64,000 nucleotides of DNA from Panagrolaimus kolymaensis. Taxonomy: Eukaryota; Nematoda; Chromadorea; Rhabditida; Panagrolaimidae. A program made the translations under genes and the position numbers. The stretch spans positions 682,001 through 746,000 of the forward strand of contig JAJQJQ010000045.1 in the NCBI GenBank assembly GCA_028622995.1, in the 5' to 3' direction. The notes under the pieces are model-generated. The model did no database searches. It saw only the letters and a list, made by a program, of their open reading frames with translations, and was not told the DNA's origin. Within the stretch, counting starts at the first letter, position 1, and the number at the start of each line of letters is the position of its first letter. Shown here piece by piece: positions 26,460-36,002 of this stretch.

Positions 26460-26989
26460 CTAACAGTTTCACCAGAATTACACCAACGTAGATAGTGGAT
26501 AAGCCAGCATAATAAATTTTGAATTGAAATTTTCGTTCATGTATTGAGATCATAATATAATTTTGAGATGGCGAAACAAATTCTGAATTTGAAATAAGCG
26601 ATCAACAATGAAGAGAATGTCCTAAAAACAAACAAAATAACAAAATAAAATATTAAGAAAAAAAACTTACTGTCCATCAGAATGCCTTCTTGGTATAAAG
26701 TTGAATGAATGAATATTTTGTGAGAATAAAGATGCTGCTTGGTGTTTGCTCCTATCTGAAATAAAAAAGAAAATAAATAAAAATAAAATAAAAGACTTAC
26801 CTCCTGCTCCAACTCTCACCCAACTCCAAAACGCTGCATACCCTGCAGTAGGGGACCACCATAAAGGTGGTTTAAAATAGATCCTCCGAAGAGTTCGTCA
26901 ATTAAGAAATTGGTTAAGTATAAATAATTTGCCACGTATTTTATAAACTAAAAATTTGCCACCATATCGTTTTTACGCCGCTTTACCTC
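26459..26989 (-). other. Helitron 3' non-coding part with intron-like segments
   Basis: After the helicase stop, the minus strand shows two short intervals with good splice borders. One is GAG/GTAAGT to TTTCAG at about 26805-26760, and the other is ACA/GTAAGT to TTTTTAG at about 26675-26620. Between them lie open stretches of 70-80 nt. This may be a spliced 3' UTR or a captured host fragment. The translations match no family I know. A GGACCACC..GGTGGT hairpin lies near 26858-26876. Confidence 0.4.
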
Positions 26990-29900
26990 CTAATTAATTA
27001 TTTCCTTGTAAACATAATTTTTAACTTTATTATTCATTCGCTGTTGTCCGAAATATATTTTTAATGCAGACCACCTTTTTACTCGAGAACATGCAACGTA
27101 CATTTGCCCATGATTAAAAACGTCTTTTCGCAAATCAATTCCAACAATTTCAAATGTTTGGCCCTGGCTTTTATTAATGGTCATAGCAAATGCTATTTTC
27201 ACCGGAAATTGTCTTCGAGCCAATGTGAAGGGATAATTTTCTTCGTTATAAAGTAGAATTCGATGAATCATGACAACGTCACCTTTTTTATCACCAGTTA
27301 GAATTTTGCATTGCAATGTATTGTTCATTAAGCCAATAACCAATAGTCTTGTTCCATTGCATAATCCTTCCGTCTGACTAAGATTTCGAATGAGCATAAT
27401 TACTGTATTTTTTCGTAAACGCAGTTCATGAGGTGGTAATGATGGAGGATTTAAGCTGTTTAAATATTCTTGGGTTAAAAGTTCTTGCAAAGCTTCACCT
27501 TCGATTGCCGAATCGATGCTACTATATATTTTTTCGCCTTCTGCAGGTAACATTGCGACTACATCGGTGTTTAATTCATCAACATCTGCATTTCTTGCCG
27601 AAAGAATAGCTGAATTTGAAACATCATTAAAACGATTTTGTCTGATTAAATTACCGTATACTTCTTCAACTAAATCGTTTTCAGTAATAAAATCGGTAGG
27701 TATTTCAAAATTGTCATTTTCATCGTTTATTTTACCTTCGCCGATTTCTAAAAGATATTTTGCAAATTCAGTTTCTTCAGCATCAGCGCGCATGTTTTGG
27801 TGTAATTTAAATTGTTCAAAATTTTTCCATAGGTTGCTGAATTTAATTGATAAATTTACACATTCAGAGCGTGTTCCGTTTTTTCGAACAGGTAATAGTT
27901 GACGGAAATCACCACCAAGTACAACAATTTTACCACCAAAAGGTTCATCAATTTTAGTAAAATCCAGTAAAGTTCTATCCATAATTTCAAAAGCATATCG
28001 TGGTGCCATTGGGGTTTCATCACAAATGAAAACATCTGTATTTTTCAAATTTTCTGCTTGTTTTGTTTTTGGGGTTAAAATTGAATTTGAGTCCGAATAG
28101 AGAGGAACAGGTAACCCAATAGTTTTATGAATAGTTTTTCCACTTGGTAATAAAATTGCAGCAATGCCAGTAAAAGCCATAGTTTGAACTTTTTTACCTT
28201 TAAAGCGTAACAAATGCCATAATGTTTTATAAACGTAAGTTTTTCCAGATCCTCCTGGGCCGTCAAGATAATAAAGTTTTTGGGAATTTTCATTCATATT
28301 TTCGCTTGCATTTAAAATTTTATTAACAATTTCCTTTTGCTTTTCATTCATGGTGGCATACATTTGTTCGCCGATAGTTTGGTCAAATGAGGGATCATAA
28401 CAATCATATTCATCGTCGAAATTAATATTTTGATCCATTGTTGGGAAATCGGCTATTGTTTTGTCTTCATTTTCTAATAACCTGATAATTTCTCGATAAG
28501 CTTTTTGGATTGCAGTCTCTACGGGCATTGAAATAGCAAAGTCTTGTGCCATGTCTTCTTTGAATTCCTCCCATAAATCTTGTGGCGCTAATGGTGAGCA
28601 ATGAATTAAAAGTCGGATAAATAAAGAACGCATTTGGTATGGTAACAATGAAACTCGAGCTTCGGAAAGAACACGATACCATTCTTTATCGTCTTCAACC
28701 AAACCCAATTCTAAGCAAGCTTCAGTAAAAGTTTGATAAATTTTTTCATCAACAGTTTTCAATTCATCGTAACTTGTTGCACCTTTGACATGATTTAAAA
28801 GGATCCGAAGATGGAATAATTCTTGATTTGTGGGAGAAACGGTGTACATTCTGCCGAGATTATTAAAAGCACCTTTACGTGTATTCCATTGAAATTTATT
28901 TGTTGTTTTATCTTTACCCCAAGTGAAATGTTCGGGTATTTCGCCATAAAAATAGTCTTTTGCTTTAGGATCTCGTTTGTTCAATTCAAAGTAATCCATT
29001 AACATTGTATTTTTATCTAAAGCAGCTTGTAAACCATCAATATTTTCTGCGTCAATAAAATTTACACTTTGTTCATTTGGTAAATGAAGGGGAAGTCGAG
29101 TAATAGAATGGCTTTTTCCATGCAATTCGAATTTAAAAATTCTCCAAGCTGCTTCTGCTGCACCCATATAACGGCTATTTAAAAATGATTCACATTCGTC
29201 ATATTGGACAACACCATCAACAATTTTAATAGCAGCTGCATCATGACCTTTAAAAATGTATTTGTACAAATATTTTACTGCTTTTATGGATGAAACAACT
29301 TCAACATTTATATGACAATTCATTAAAAGTAGGAGATTTGGGCAATGAGGAACGACATATTTGTTATCAATGACAAATCCTGAATTTTTTGTAAAGGATG
29401 TTCCGTTATCAGGTCTTGCATATGTTGGATAAGCATCTTCATCAAGAGTTGTTTCTTCTTGGAAATTTTTAGGGAAACCTTTTGAACATTTTCCATCTTT
29501 TTCACATCGAAAACCGCAAGGCCCATGAATCATGTGAGTTGAAACTAAATTGAACAAATTTGGGAATTTTTCTTGATCAGGTAATTGTGCACTTATATAT
29601 CGATTAATTACTTCAGCTGTTCGCATTTTATAGTCACCTTCCAAAGTTACCAACAAATGAGCATGTGGAAGGCCTCTTTTTTGGAATTCAATAGTATAAA
29701 CGTAAGCTTTACACTCACCAAAATAACCCTTTTTTTCAATCAAATCGACAACGAAATTTAATTTTTGTTTAAATACTCTTGCAATGAGATCAGGTCTATC
29801 GGCAGATGTTTGTCCTGGTAAAAGATTTTCAACGATTTCGGGCCAATTTGGATTGCAAGTCATCGTAACAAACAAATCGGGTTTTCCAAGTCGGCGAACA

Positions 29901-31390
29901 ATAGCCATTGCATCTTGATAAACTTGTTCCATATAACGGGGTGATCCTGTATGAGTTGATGGTAAGATTATTTTGGTACCAATGGAATTTGCATTGTTAT
30001 CTATTTGGTGTTTTTTCATGAATGCATCAATATTCGCATAACTGTCGCGGTAAATTTTATTTTGATTTTTTCGAAGGTATTCAACTCTTTCTTTGATAAT
30101 TTTTAAAGCTGTGTCAACTAACCATTGTTGAAAAAGACGACCACCATGTAAAACTGCATTGAATTCACCGTCTCGGATAGAAATTTTAAATTTGGCGTAA
30201 GCGCCGCGAGTCAAGTTTTCATTTTTCTTACCAAATAATTTTTTCATTTCATGGTGCCATATAGGTTGACCGTAAGGGAAGAAAATGGGATAAAGCCATG
30301 GTTCAACATTTTTATCCAATGCATTTACAGTTTTTAAATGACGACCTTCTTTATCGTAAATTGTAACGTATGAATCGGGGATTTCGCCGTCATCCGATGT
30401 AGCAAAAACTGCAGCAACTTCATTTGATGTTTGCAAATTAAAACGGCGTGGATCGACACCTTTTTTAAGACTAAAATGCATTGATAAATTTAAAGGTGGA
30501 GTTCCATTTTGAGCAGCCAAACTTTGTTGCATTTCATATTGCTCATACATCATTTTAAAAGCTTGGGCGTGACAATTTATTTGGCTCAAGGTAACCGACA
30601 AAATTTTAGTGATTTCGGTATTGAGATTTGAAAAAGTTTGTAAACGGGTTTCTGCTGCTTCAAGTGGATCTGTAAAATATAGTTGTCCGTATGATTTAGG
30701 TTCATTTTCGGCATTTCTAAGGGCTATGTTGATTTGATTATAAACTTGTCCTTGAACAACGAATGAATAAGGCCCTGGACGATTAATTCCAAATTTTACA
30801 ATATCTGCATTAAATGAAGCAAAAGCATGTACGCTGTTATATAACCGAATATTATCTCTGAATTCTTTAATATCGAAAAGCTTTTTAAGTTCTTCAGGGT
30901 AAGGAAGTTCAGCTGATAAACTTAAGCTACTACCATGTTGACAACATAAGCTAAAAGATAAACCTTTATTGCTAACCTTTTCATTTTCAAAATGTTTTGA
31001 GCTACAATGGGTGCATTCAAAGTTCATGGGTCCAAGATAATGTTGTTGCGTATCATCGTCAATTTCTTTGCCTCCTGCAGCTAATTGATTTTTTGGTCTA
31101 CGTTTATTTCTCATGGCAGTTTTATTTTGTTGGTTTCTTTCAGTTATTTCAGCTTCAGACAGTGTTAATCTTTTATTTTGCATATGATTACGCATGCTTT
31201 CATTTTCAGCCTCTTTTTCAGCTTCTGATAAAGTGGATCTTCTCTCTTGCAACCGTTTTTTTTCATCTTGTTTCTGTTCCTCTGGCATATTTGATCTACG
31301 GTTTTTATCATACTCAGCTCTACGTCTTTTTAGATCAGCTTGATGAATAGCTTCTTGCGAAGCAGTTCTTTTTATAGGTTTCCTTCCCAT
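26990..31390 (-). CDS. Helitron Rep/PIF1-like helicase transposase
   Basis: One uninterrupted frame of 1466 residues. The N-terminus is basic, with two copies of an RxTLSEAE motif, then a Cys/His cluster (FECTHC..CCQHG, about residues 124-155) that could bind zinc. The Rep (HUH endonuclease) domain shows LFVTMTCNPNWPE, then the HUH motif in RGLPHAHLLV near residue 572, and the two-tyrosine motif KYLYKYIFKG near residue 708. The C-terminal third is a SF1/PIF1 helicase with Walker A GPGGSGKT near residue 1047, FICDETPMAP, GGDFRQLLPV and the late motif MTINKSQGQTFE. The product nicks and unwinds DNA for rolling-circle transposition in the nucleus. No stop or frameshift and all key residues are present, so it may be active. 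The ATG at 31390 is the first in frame. Confidence 0.95.
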   Translation of the reverse strand: MGRKPIKRTASQEAIHQADLKRRRAEYDKNRRSNMPEEQKQDEKKRLQERRSTLSEAEKEAENESMRNHMQNKRLTLSEAEITERNQQNKTAMRNKRRPKNQLAAGGKEIDDDTQQHYLGPMNFECTHCSSKHFENEKVSNKGLSFSLCCQHGSSLSLSAELPYPEELKKLFDIKEFRDNIRLYNSVHAFASFNADIVKFGINRPGPYSFVVQGQVYNQINIALRNAENEPKSYGQLYFTDPLEAAETRLQTFSNLNTEITKILSVTLSQINCHAQAFKMMYEQYEMQQSLAAQNGTPPLNLSMHFSLKKGVDPRRFNLQTSNEVAAVFATSDDGEIPDSYVTIYDKEGRHLKTVNALDKNVEPWLYPIFFPYGQPIWHHEMKKLFGKKNENLTRGAYAKFKISIRDGEFNAVLHGGRLFQQWLVDTALKIIKERVEYLRKNQNKIYRDSYANIDAFMKKHQIDNNANSIGTKIILPSTHTGSPRYMEQVYQDAMAIVRRLGKPDLFVTMTCNPNWPEIVENLLPGQTSADRPDLIARVFKQKLNFVVDLIEKKGYFGECKAYVYTIEFQKRGLPHAHLLVTLEGDYKMRTAEVINRYISAQLPDQEKFPNLFNLVSTHMIHGPCGFRCEKDGKCSKGFPKNFQEETTLDEDAYPTYARPDNGTSFTKNSGFVIDNKYVVPHCPNLLLLMNCHINVEVVSSIKAVKYLYKYIFKGHDAAAIKIVDGVVQYDECESFLNSRYMGAAEAAWRIFKFELHGKSHSITRLPLHLPNEQSVNFIDAENIDGLQAALDKNTMLMDYFELNKRDPKAKDYFYGEIPEHFTWGKDKTTNKFQWNTRKGAFNNLGRMYTVSPTNQELFHLRILLNHVKGATSYDELKTVDEKIYQTFTEACLELGLVEDDKEWYRVLSEARVSLLPYQMRSLFIRLLIHCSPLAPQDLWEEFKEDMAQDFAISMPVETAIQKAYREIIRLLENEDKTIADFPTMDQNINFDDEYDCYDPSFDQTIGEQMYATMNEKQKEIVNKILNASENMNENSQKLYYLDGPGGSGKTYVYKTLWHLLRFKGKKVQTMAFTGIAAILLPSGKTIHKTIGLPVPLYSDSNSILTPKTKQAENLKNTDVFICDETPMAPRYAFEIMDRTLLDFTKIDEPFGGKIVVLGGDFRQLLPVRKNGTRSECVNLSIKFSNLWKNFEQFKLHQNMRADAEETEFAKYLLEIGEGKINDENDNFEIPTDFITENDLVEEVYGNLIRQNRFNDVSNSAILSARNADVDELNTDVVAMLPAEGEKIYSSIDSAIEGEALQELLTQEYLNSLNPPSLPPHELRLRKNTVIMLIRNLSQTEGLCNGTRLLVIGLMNNTLQCKILTGDKKGDVVMIHRILLYNEENYPFTLARRQFPVKIAFAMTINKSQGQTFEIVGIDLRKDVFNHGQMYVACSRVKRWSALKIYFGQQRMNNKVKNYVYKEIIN

Positions 31391-31781
31391 TGGTTAAACA
31401 AAAGTAAGACAAAAAAATAAAAAGAATAAAGATATATAAATTCTCCCGAAAGAGTTAATGCTTAAGATCACCGAAGTTACCTCAAGGTAGTGCTTAAGAC
31501 CGCCGAAGAGATCCCAAGGTATGAATGGTTTTAAGGCCCAAGTTACCTTTAAAAACAAAATTTCGTTTGATAGCAAAATCAGGTTTTTGCTGTGAGCTAT
31601 TAGCAAGAGAGCTTCAAGGTCACCGTTTGCGAGCAAGTTTGCAAAATTTATTTGAAGCTTTTTGCTTCTGCGCTTTTATTGGGTTTTTAAGTATATGCAA
31701 ATTAAATTCAAATAGGCGTATGAAAAAAGTTTTACTATTTTTTATTTTCATTCAAATTATAATTAGGTTTTCTTCCTTTAG
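31391..31781. other. 5' flank of the Helitron gene with imperfect direct repeats
   Basis: Two related copies of GCTTAAGA(T/C)C(A/G)CCGAAG lie at about 31459-31473 and 31493-31508, followed by an AAGGT(A/C)-spaced third partial copy. The 5' end of the Helitron should lie here, and the right part is probably host intron DNA. No gene was seen. Confidence 0.45.
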
Positions 31782-31795
31782 ATGAAACATTTGCA

Positions 31796-31892
31796 AGTGG
31801 ATTGGATCCTTTGGGTATATTTGGATCTTTCTTTGGATCTTGGATCTTTTAGCATATTTGGATCTTTTAGTATATTTGGATACCTCACATTC
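31796..31892. repeat. short tandem GGATCTTT-type repeat
   Basis: About seven imperfect copies of a unit like TTTGGATCTTTTAG. The repeat overlaps the candidate last exon of the orphan gene, which is why its translation is Gly/Ser/Phe-rich and why that exon is uncertain. Confidence 0.7.
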
Positions 31893-32641
31893 AACCGCCG
31901 CTCATCATCGCTTCGTTTTTATGCAATGAAAATTTCTTACTTTGAGGTTTCATTCAAATATTATGTAAATTTTTTTCATTTATTTTTCATTTTCCCATGG
32001 AAGATTTCCATGTGAGTACAAACACACACTCAAAATTACTAGGAAGGAATTTTTAAAAGATACAATTTTTATTTTTCAAAAGAATTAATCTTTCATTCCT
32101 TTTTTTCTTCAAACCCACCTTCCAAGTTGAACTTTCAAAGCCGTTCGAGGATGATAATTCTCCAGTAATTTTCCAATGATTTCAAAAAAATTTGGAAATG
32201 CTAAAGTAATTACAGAAATGGTAATAGCTAAAGCATTTTGTCTGATGAAACTATCCTTTTCTGTTAATTGAGAAGAAGCTTTAATGGCCCAACCAGAAAG
32301 TACCAATAAAAATAAAACTATTATATTTGCTGAAACTCGTCCCAAAATGGTTAAACATTTTATTTTTGATGCCAATTTTTCTTTATATTCGCTTATTGAT
32401 TCCTAAAAAAAATACTTTGTATTAATAATTTTTTTGTTTTGGCACGAAAAAAAATATTTTCGTGGTGAAATAAAAAGAAAAAATGGTTACCCGCATTTTG
32501 ATTACATTAGCCATATATAAATTACTGGAAGTTTCAGGGTTTCCAATAGTGAAATCCCATCCGGTGAAAGCTTTCCAACTAAAAACATATTGCTCCGTTT
32601 TACCACTTGCAAGTTTACTCTTTCGTGCATTTGATGCCATT

Positions 32642-33020
32642 CTGAAATTAAAAAAATATTCATTACTTGAAATTTTTACCGATGATAAAAATCCACAAAA
32701 ATTTATAACGGATAAACAAAGTTTGGGGTTTAAGAAAAAATTTTTTAAAGTTTTTTAAAAAGGTTTTTTGTTTAAAATCAAATATTAAAAAATTTGGGAA
32801 TATTTTTTTCAATAAAAGTTGAGAAACTATTCTTATTTCTTTTTCGTTTTAAAAAACTAATTTTAAAAAGCCTCGTTATTAAAAATTATGTTTTTCAAGA
32901 TCTTTTTAAGCCTTTCAAATTCCGAAGCGAATTTTAAAAAATAGGCCTAAAATTTATCGATTTCAATCCTTCGACAACAAAAAAAATTCCATTAAAAAAT
33001 ATTGTAAATTATTTTCTTAC
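32642..33020. other. TMC intron 3, nothing recognised
   Basis: A 379-nt AT-rich intron with clear GTAAGA donor and TTTCAG acceptor on the minus strand. No element or gene was seen. Confidence 0.6.
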
Positions 33021-33914
33021 TTTCTTAAAATTGCAATAAAATAAAACGATAATAATGCAACATTAACAACAAAATAAGCGATAGGTAAATTATAATTAAT
33101 TGTATCACCCGAATATGGTTTAGAACTATAAAAACCATAAAAAATATATGAATATTGTGCAAGGCCACCAAAATCTAATATAGTATTTAATTCACCCGAA
33201 TGTTTTCGAATGGATTCCGGCATTTCTTTAAAACTTTTTGTTTCATTATATCTTTGAACGTCATTTCGATTATCGGCCAACCATTCGGGCGTAACAATAA
33301 ACATCATAATTATTATTGATACTAATATATCCAAACCCAATACCCATCGATGCAAAACAAAATATGATGAAACTACGGAACCAAAATGGCCTAAAAATAA
33401 TTAATGATAGTAACAAAATTTTGACAATAATTCACTATTTTGTGGTACTATAGAATTTCTTTGCGAGACACGGAAGTAAAAAAGGTTGGAGAAACTCAAA
33501 AAAACTGTAATTTTATTTTTTAAAAATTCTTTTAATGCTAAAATTCTCCAAAAAAAGATTTCTGGAGTCTCGAAGCGAATTTTGAAAAAATTTCTTATTT
33601 ATTTATAAAACTCACTTTCAATTTGTCGAATTTTAGATTCCCATGGAATTAAATATAATTTAAAATTTGTAAACCATCGACTAACAAGTTTTAGACGCTT
33701 TTGAATTTCTTGAGAATATAAATGATATTTAGAAACTCGAGCTTCTTGTCGCTGTAAATGCCTTCTCGCAACTTTTAAAGTTCTTCGTTTACGTTTCATA
33801 TTCCATGGTTGACAACGAAGTTTACCAATGATTTCTTTCTTTTGTCGAATGGCAGCCAAAAGTTTATCCTTTGAAACATGTTTTTGGCCATCTTCGTCTT
33901 CGCTGTTTAGATCT

Positions 33915-35529
33915 CTGAAAAAAATGAAGGGTTTTTGAATAATTTTTTTGTTTTAAATTCAAAGTTTATGTTTCGATTTTTAATTATTCTAATCTCCAAA
34001 AATAAAGCTTTTCTGTACTTGTAAAAAAAAATATTTTTCGTTCTAAGATTTTTAAAAGATAGTAATCAAAATTAATGAATTTATTGCTAATTTTTAGTTA
34101 CTATCATTCAATTTATTAATCAATAATTTTTTCTTTCTCTAATCTCAAAAATGAATGTTTTTCATAAGTGATGTGATGACAATTGATGAACGAAAATCTC
34201 TAATCTTATTTTCTTATTTTTCTTTACAAATCAAATTCTTTTCCTTTTCTTTTTTTGAGTGATGAAAAAAAATAAAATTATAGAATGAAAGTGACCAATT
34301 GTCAAAAATATTGATATGCCTGCTAATATCAATCAATGACGGGAGAAAACAAAAAGAAAATCAAAGTTAACGAATCTTTTATTTTTTGCAAAATTTGTTT
34401 TAAAAAAATTTCGTAATAAATTCTAGGTTTTTAATTATTTTTTTATTAAACCTTTTAAAATGAAAAAAATAAAAACATGAAAACAAATTTTTTAAAGCAT
34501 TTTTAGTTTTGAAAAGAAAGTTTTTTTAATGGTAGCAAAGTCTTTTTTTGATTCCCATTAAAACTAATTACAATCACAATAAAAAAAATCATTTGCCATT
34601 TATCAAACAGTTTTTTTTATATCCAAAAATATCTCAAAAAACCAGCCTCGAGCTTAGATAAAAAAAAAAGGAAAAAATTGCTGCTTTAAAAAAGATTTAT
34701 TGTTTCTAACAACAAAAAACAAAAAAATCTGATTGTTTTTTGAAAAAAAAGGATGAATGTTGTTTGTAGGATATTAAATTTCCAAAAAGTTTCAGGGAAA
34801 AAAATAGTTAAACTTAAAATCAATAAAAGACGGAAGAAATTCGATCTGAGTTTTTTTTGACACTTTTAAAAGTTGAAACAAAAAAATCCAAAGAATTTGT
34901 GAAATAAATTATTTTTTGGGAGTAAAACAGAAAAGATTTTTGCAGGTTCAGTGAAAAAAATGTTACTATTTTTACAGCCAAAATTCTGAACTTTTATTAA
35001 TTTATTTTAACGCCTTTCGTGTTGAGATTAGTGTTAAATTACCGACCGACCGACAAAAAAGTCGGTAAATCCAGAAAATTGTCGGTATGGAAATTGCTCC
35101 CGGTCGGTAAAGTCGGTAATTTGTCGGTATAAAAATATGGTCGGTCGGTAAATCGGTTGGTAAAAAGCCGGTATAAAAATTTTTTTCGAATCAGAAAATC
35201 AAAAAAACTTTCAGTTTTTAGTCAAAAATACATTCTTATTTAATAATAAAGTGATAATAACATCAAAAAAATAGTATTTCTATTAACTTTTTAAGAAAAA
35301 CAAATCCTGATAAGAACTTGAGAAAAAAATGTCGGTATAAAATTTTGTCGGTCGGTAAAGTCGGTAAAATGTCGGTATAAAAAAACGGTCGGTCGGTAAA
35401 TCGGTCGGTAAAAAGTCGGTCGGTAAGTCGGTAATTACCGACTTTTCGGTCGGTAATTTAACACTAGTTGAGATTCTATGTCTCAGAGTGAAAACCCTGA
35501 GAAAATCGCCATTGAAATAAAAAACTTAC
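33915..35529. other. TMC intron 1, 1.6 kb, carrying a hAT-type element
   Basis: The first coding intron of the TMC gene. Apart from the hAT-type element at 35029-35466 it is plain AT-rich DNA. The element lies 63 bases inside the donor end of the intron. Confidence 0.7.
35021..35474. mobile_element. non-autonomous hAT-type element with CGGT subterminal repeats
   Basis: The element is 35029-35466 (438 bp). The perfect 8-bp duplication GTTGAGAT lies at 35021-35028 and 35467-35474. The terminal inverted repeat TAGTGTTAAATTACCGACC is perfect over 19 bases. Inside both ends lie dense arrays of GGTCGGTAAA-like units (about 35040-35170 and 35330-35455), the expected form of transposase binding sites. 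It has no coding capacity. The outer ends resemble those of the element at 24248 (TAG, G/T, GTT, AAATT, ACCG), but the internal repeats differ. Confidence 0.9.
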
Positions 35530-36002
35530 TCCGCAAACATTCCCCTGGAAGAATATCGTCCACTTGTACGTCGACCGAAGCTGCTGGATCGACGAAAAAG
35601 AGCGAATAAATCCACCAAAACTGATGACCTCCTTGAAAGTCTCGCCGTGGAACTTTCTTCTTCGCTTGATTCAAAAACCGATGAAGAAGTTGCATGTCCA
35701 TCATCGTCATCATCATTATCTCCACCGCCACCGCCACCAATACTTTTAATTGCAGCGGCAGCGGAAGATTTTTTCTTTTTCTTTATCGTAGATTTTTTTT
35801 TCTTTGGAATCCCACCACTTCGAGCCATTGCTCCTAATTTATCAGATCGACTAGTTCTGGATGCTTCAAGATCCGATGCTCCAGCTCCAGAAGGGCGATA
35901 ATCATTTTCTTCATCTTCATCATCATCCGAATTATTATTATTATGGGGATTTGGACCACTTTCACTTAAATATCTACGAAATCGACGTAAATAATTCTTC
36001 AT

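Larger units (their letters stand above)
26071..31390 (-). mobile_element. autonomous Helitron (5' end not resolved, beyond 31390)
   Basis: On the minus strand the element ends with the Helitron hallmark. A GC hairpin (GCGGCGC loop GCGCCGC at 26082-26098) lies seven bases before CTAG (26074-26071), and the next flanking base is T, as expected for insertion between A and T. It carries a full Rep/helicase gene. The 900-bp 3' part also contains an AAT microsatellite, a small hairpin near 26858-26876, and two minus-strand intron-like segments. The 5' TC end should lie between 31391 and about 31780, but I could not fix it by eye. There is no target-site duplication, in line with rolling-circle transposition. 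Confidence 0.85.
25329..31852 (+). pseudogene. orphan Ser-rich, Cys-containing gene with in-frame TAA, apparently split by a Helitron
   Basis: Exons 25329-25447 and 25527-25987 join in phase. A candidate third exon, 31782-31852, follows a good acceptor (TTCTTCCTTTAG) and continues the frame to a stop. The first 100 residues are Ser/Pro/Gln/Asn-rich. Then comes a basic patch (KKKRRGGFRRKHHK) and a compact region with CERCFE and two further cysteines that could bind metal. An in-frame TAA at 25909-25911 interrupts this region (DDACFF, stop, CERCF). The frame stays open and Cys-patterned afterwards, so the stop looks like a recent nonsense change. The intron 25988-31781 holds the 3' end of a Helitron at 26071. 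I do not recognise the family. The third exon is uncertain because its GSF/GIF sequence is partly repetitive. Confidence 0.5.
32119..36002 (-). pseudogene. tmc: TMC (transmembrane channel-like) gene, N-terminal half only
   Basis: Exons 36002-35530, 33914-33616, 33390-33021, 32641-32491 and 32402-32119 join in phase to about 525 codons. Residues 1-157 are a low-complexity cytoplasmic tail: Asp/Glu-rich, Lys runs, a Gly run, then an Arg/Ser region. Next comes the conserved TMC core: [18 protein letters not shown], the IESHFGSVVSSYF junction, a hydrophobic helix after HRWV, IVTPEWLA, a second helix pair, [12 protein letters not shown], and [19 protein letters not shown] near the end. TMC proteins are pore subunits of mechanosensory channels, and in C. 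elegans TMC-1 works in touch and chemosensory cells. The last exon ends at a good donor (GTGGGT), but no exon for the C-terminal half, including the TMC signature, exists to the left. Either the gene is truncated or the scaffold is misjoined. The start ATG is at 36002. Confidence 0.85.

Noticed and set aside
26537..26812. 91-residue minus-strand frame after the helicase stop
   Set aside because: It reads through two intron-like segments and encodes Phe/Leu-rich sequence. Better explained as non-coding Helitron DNA.
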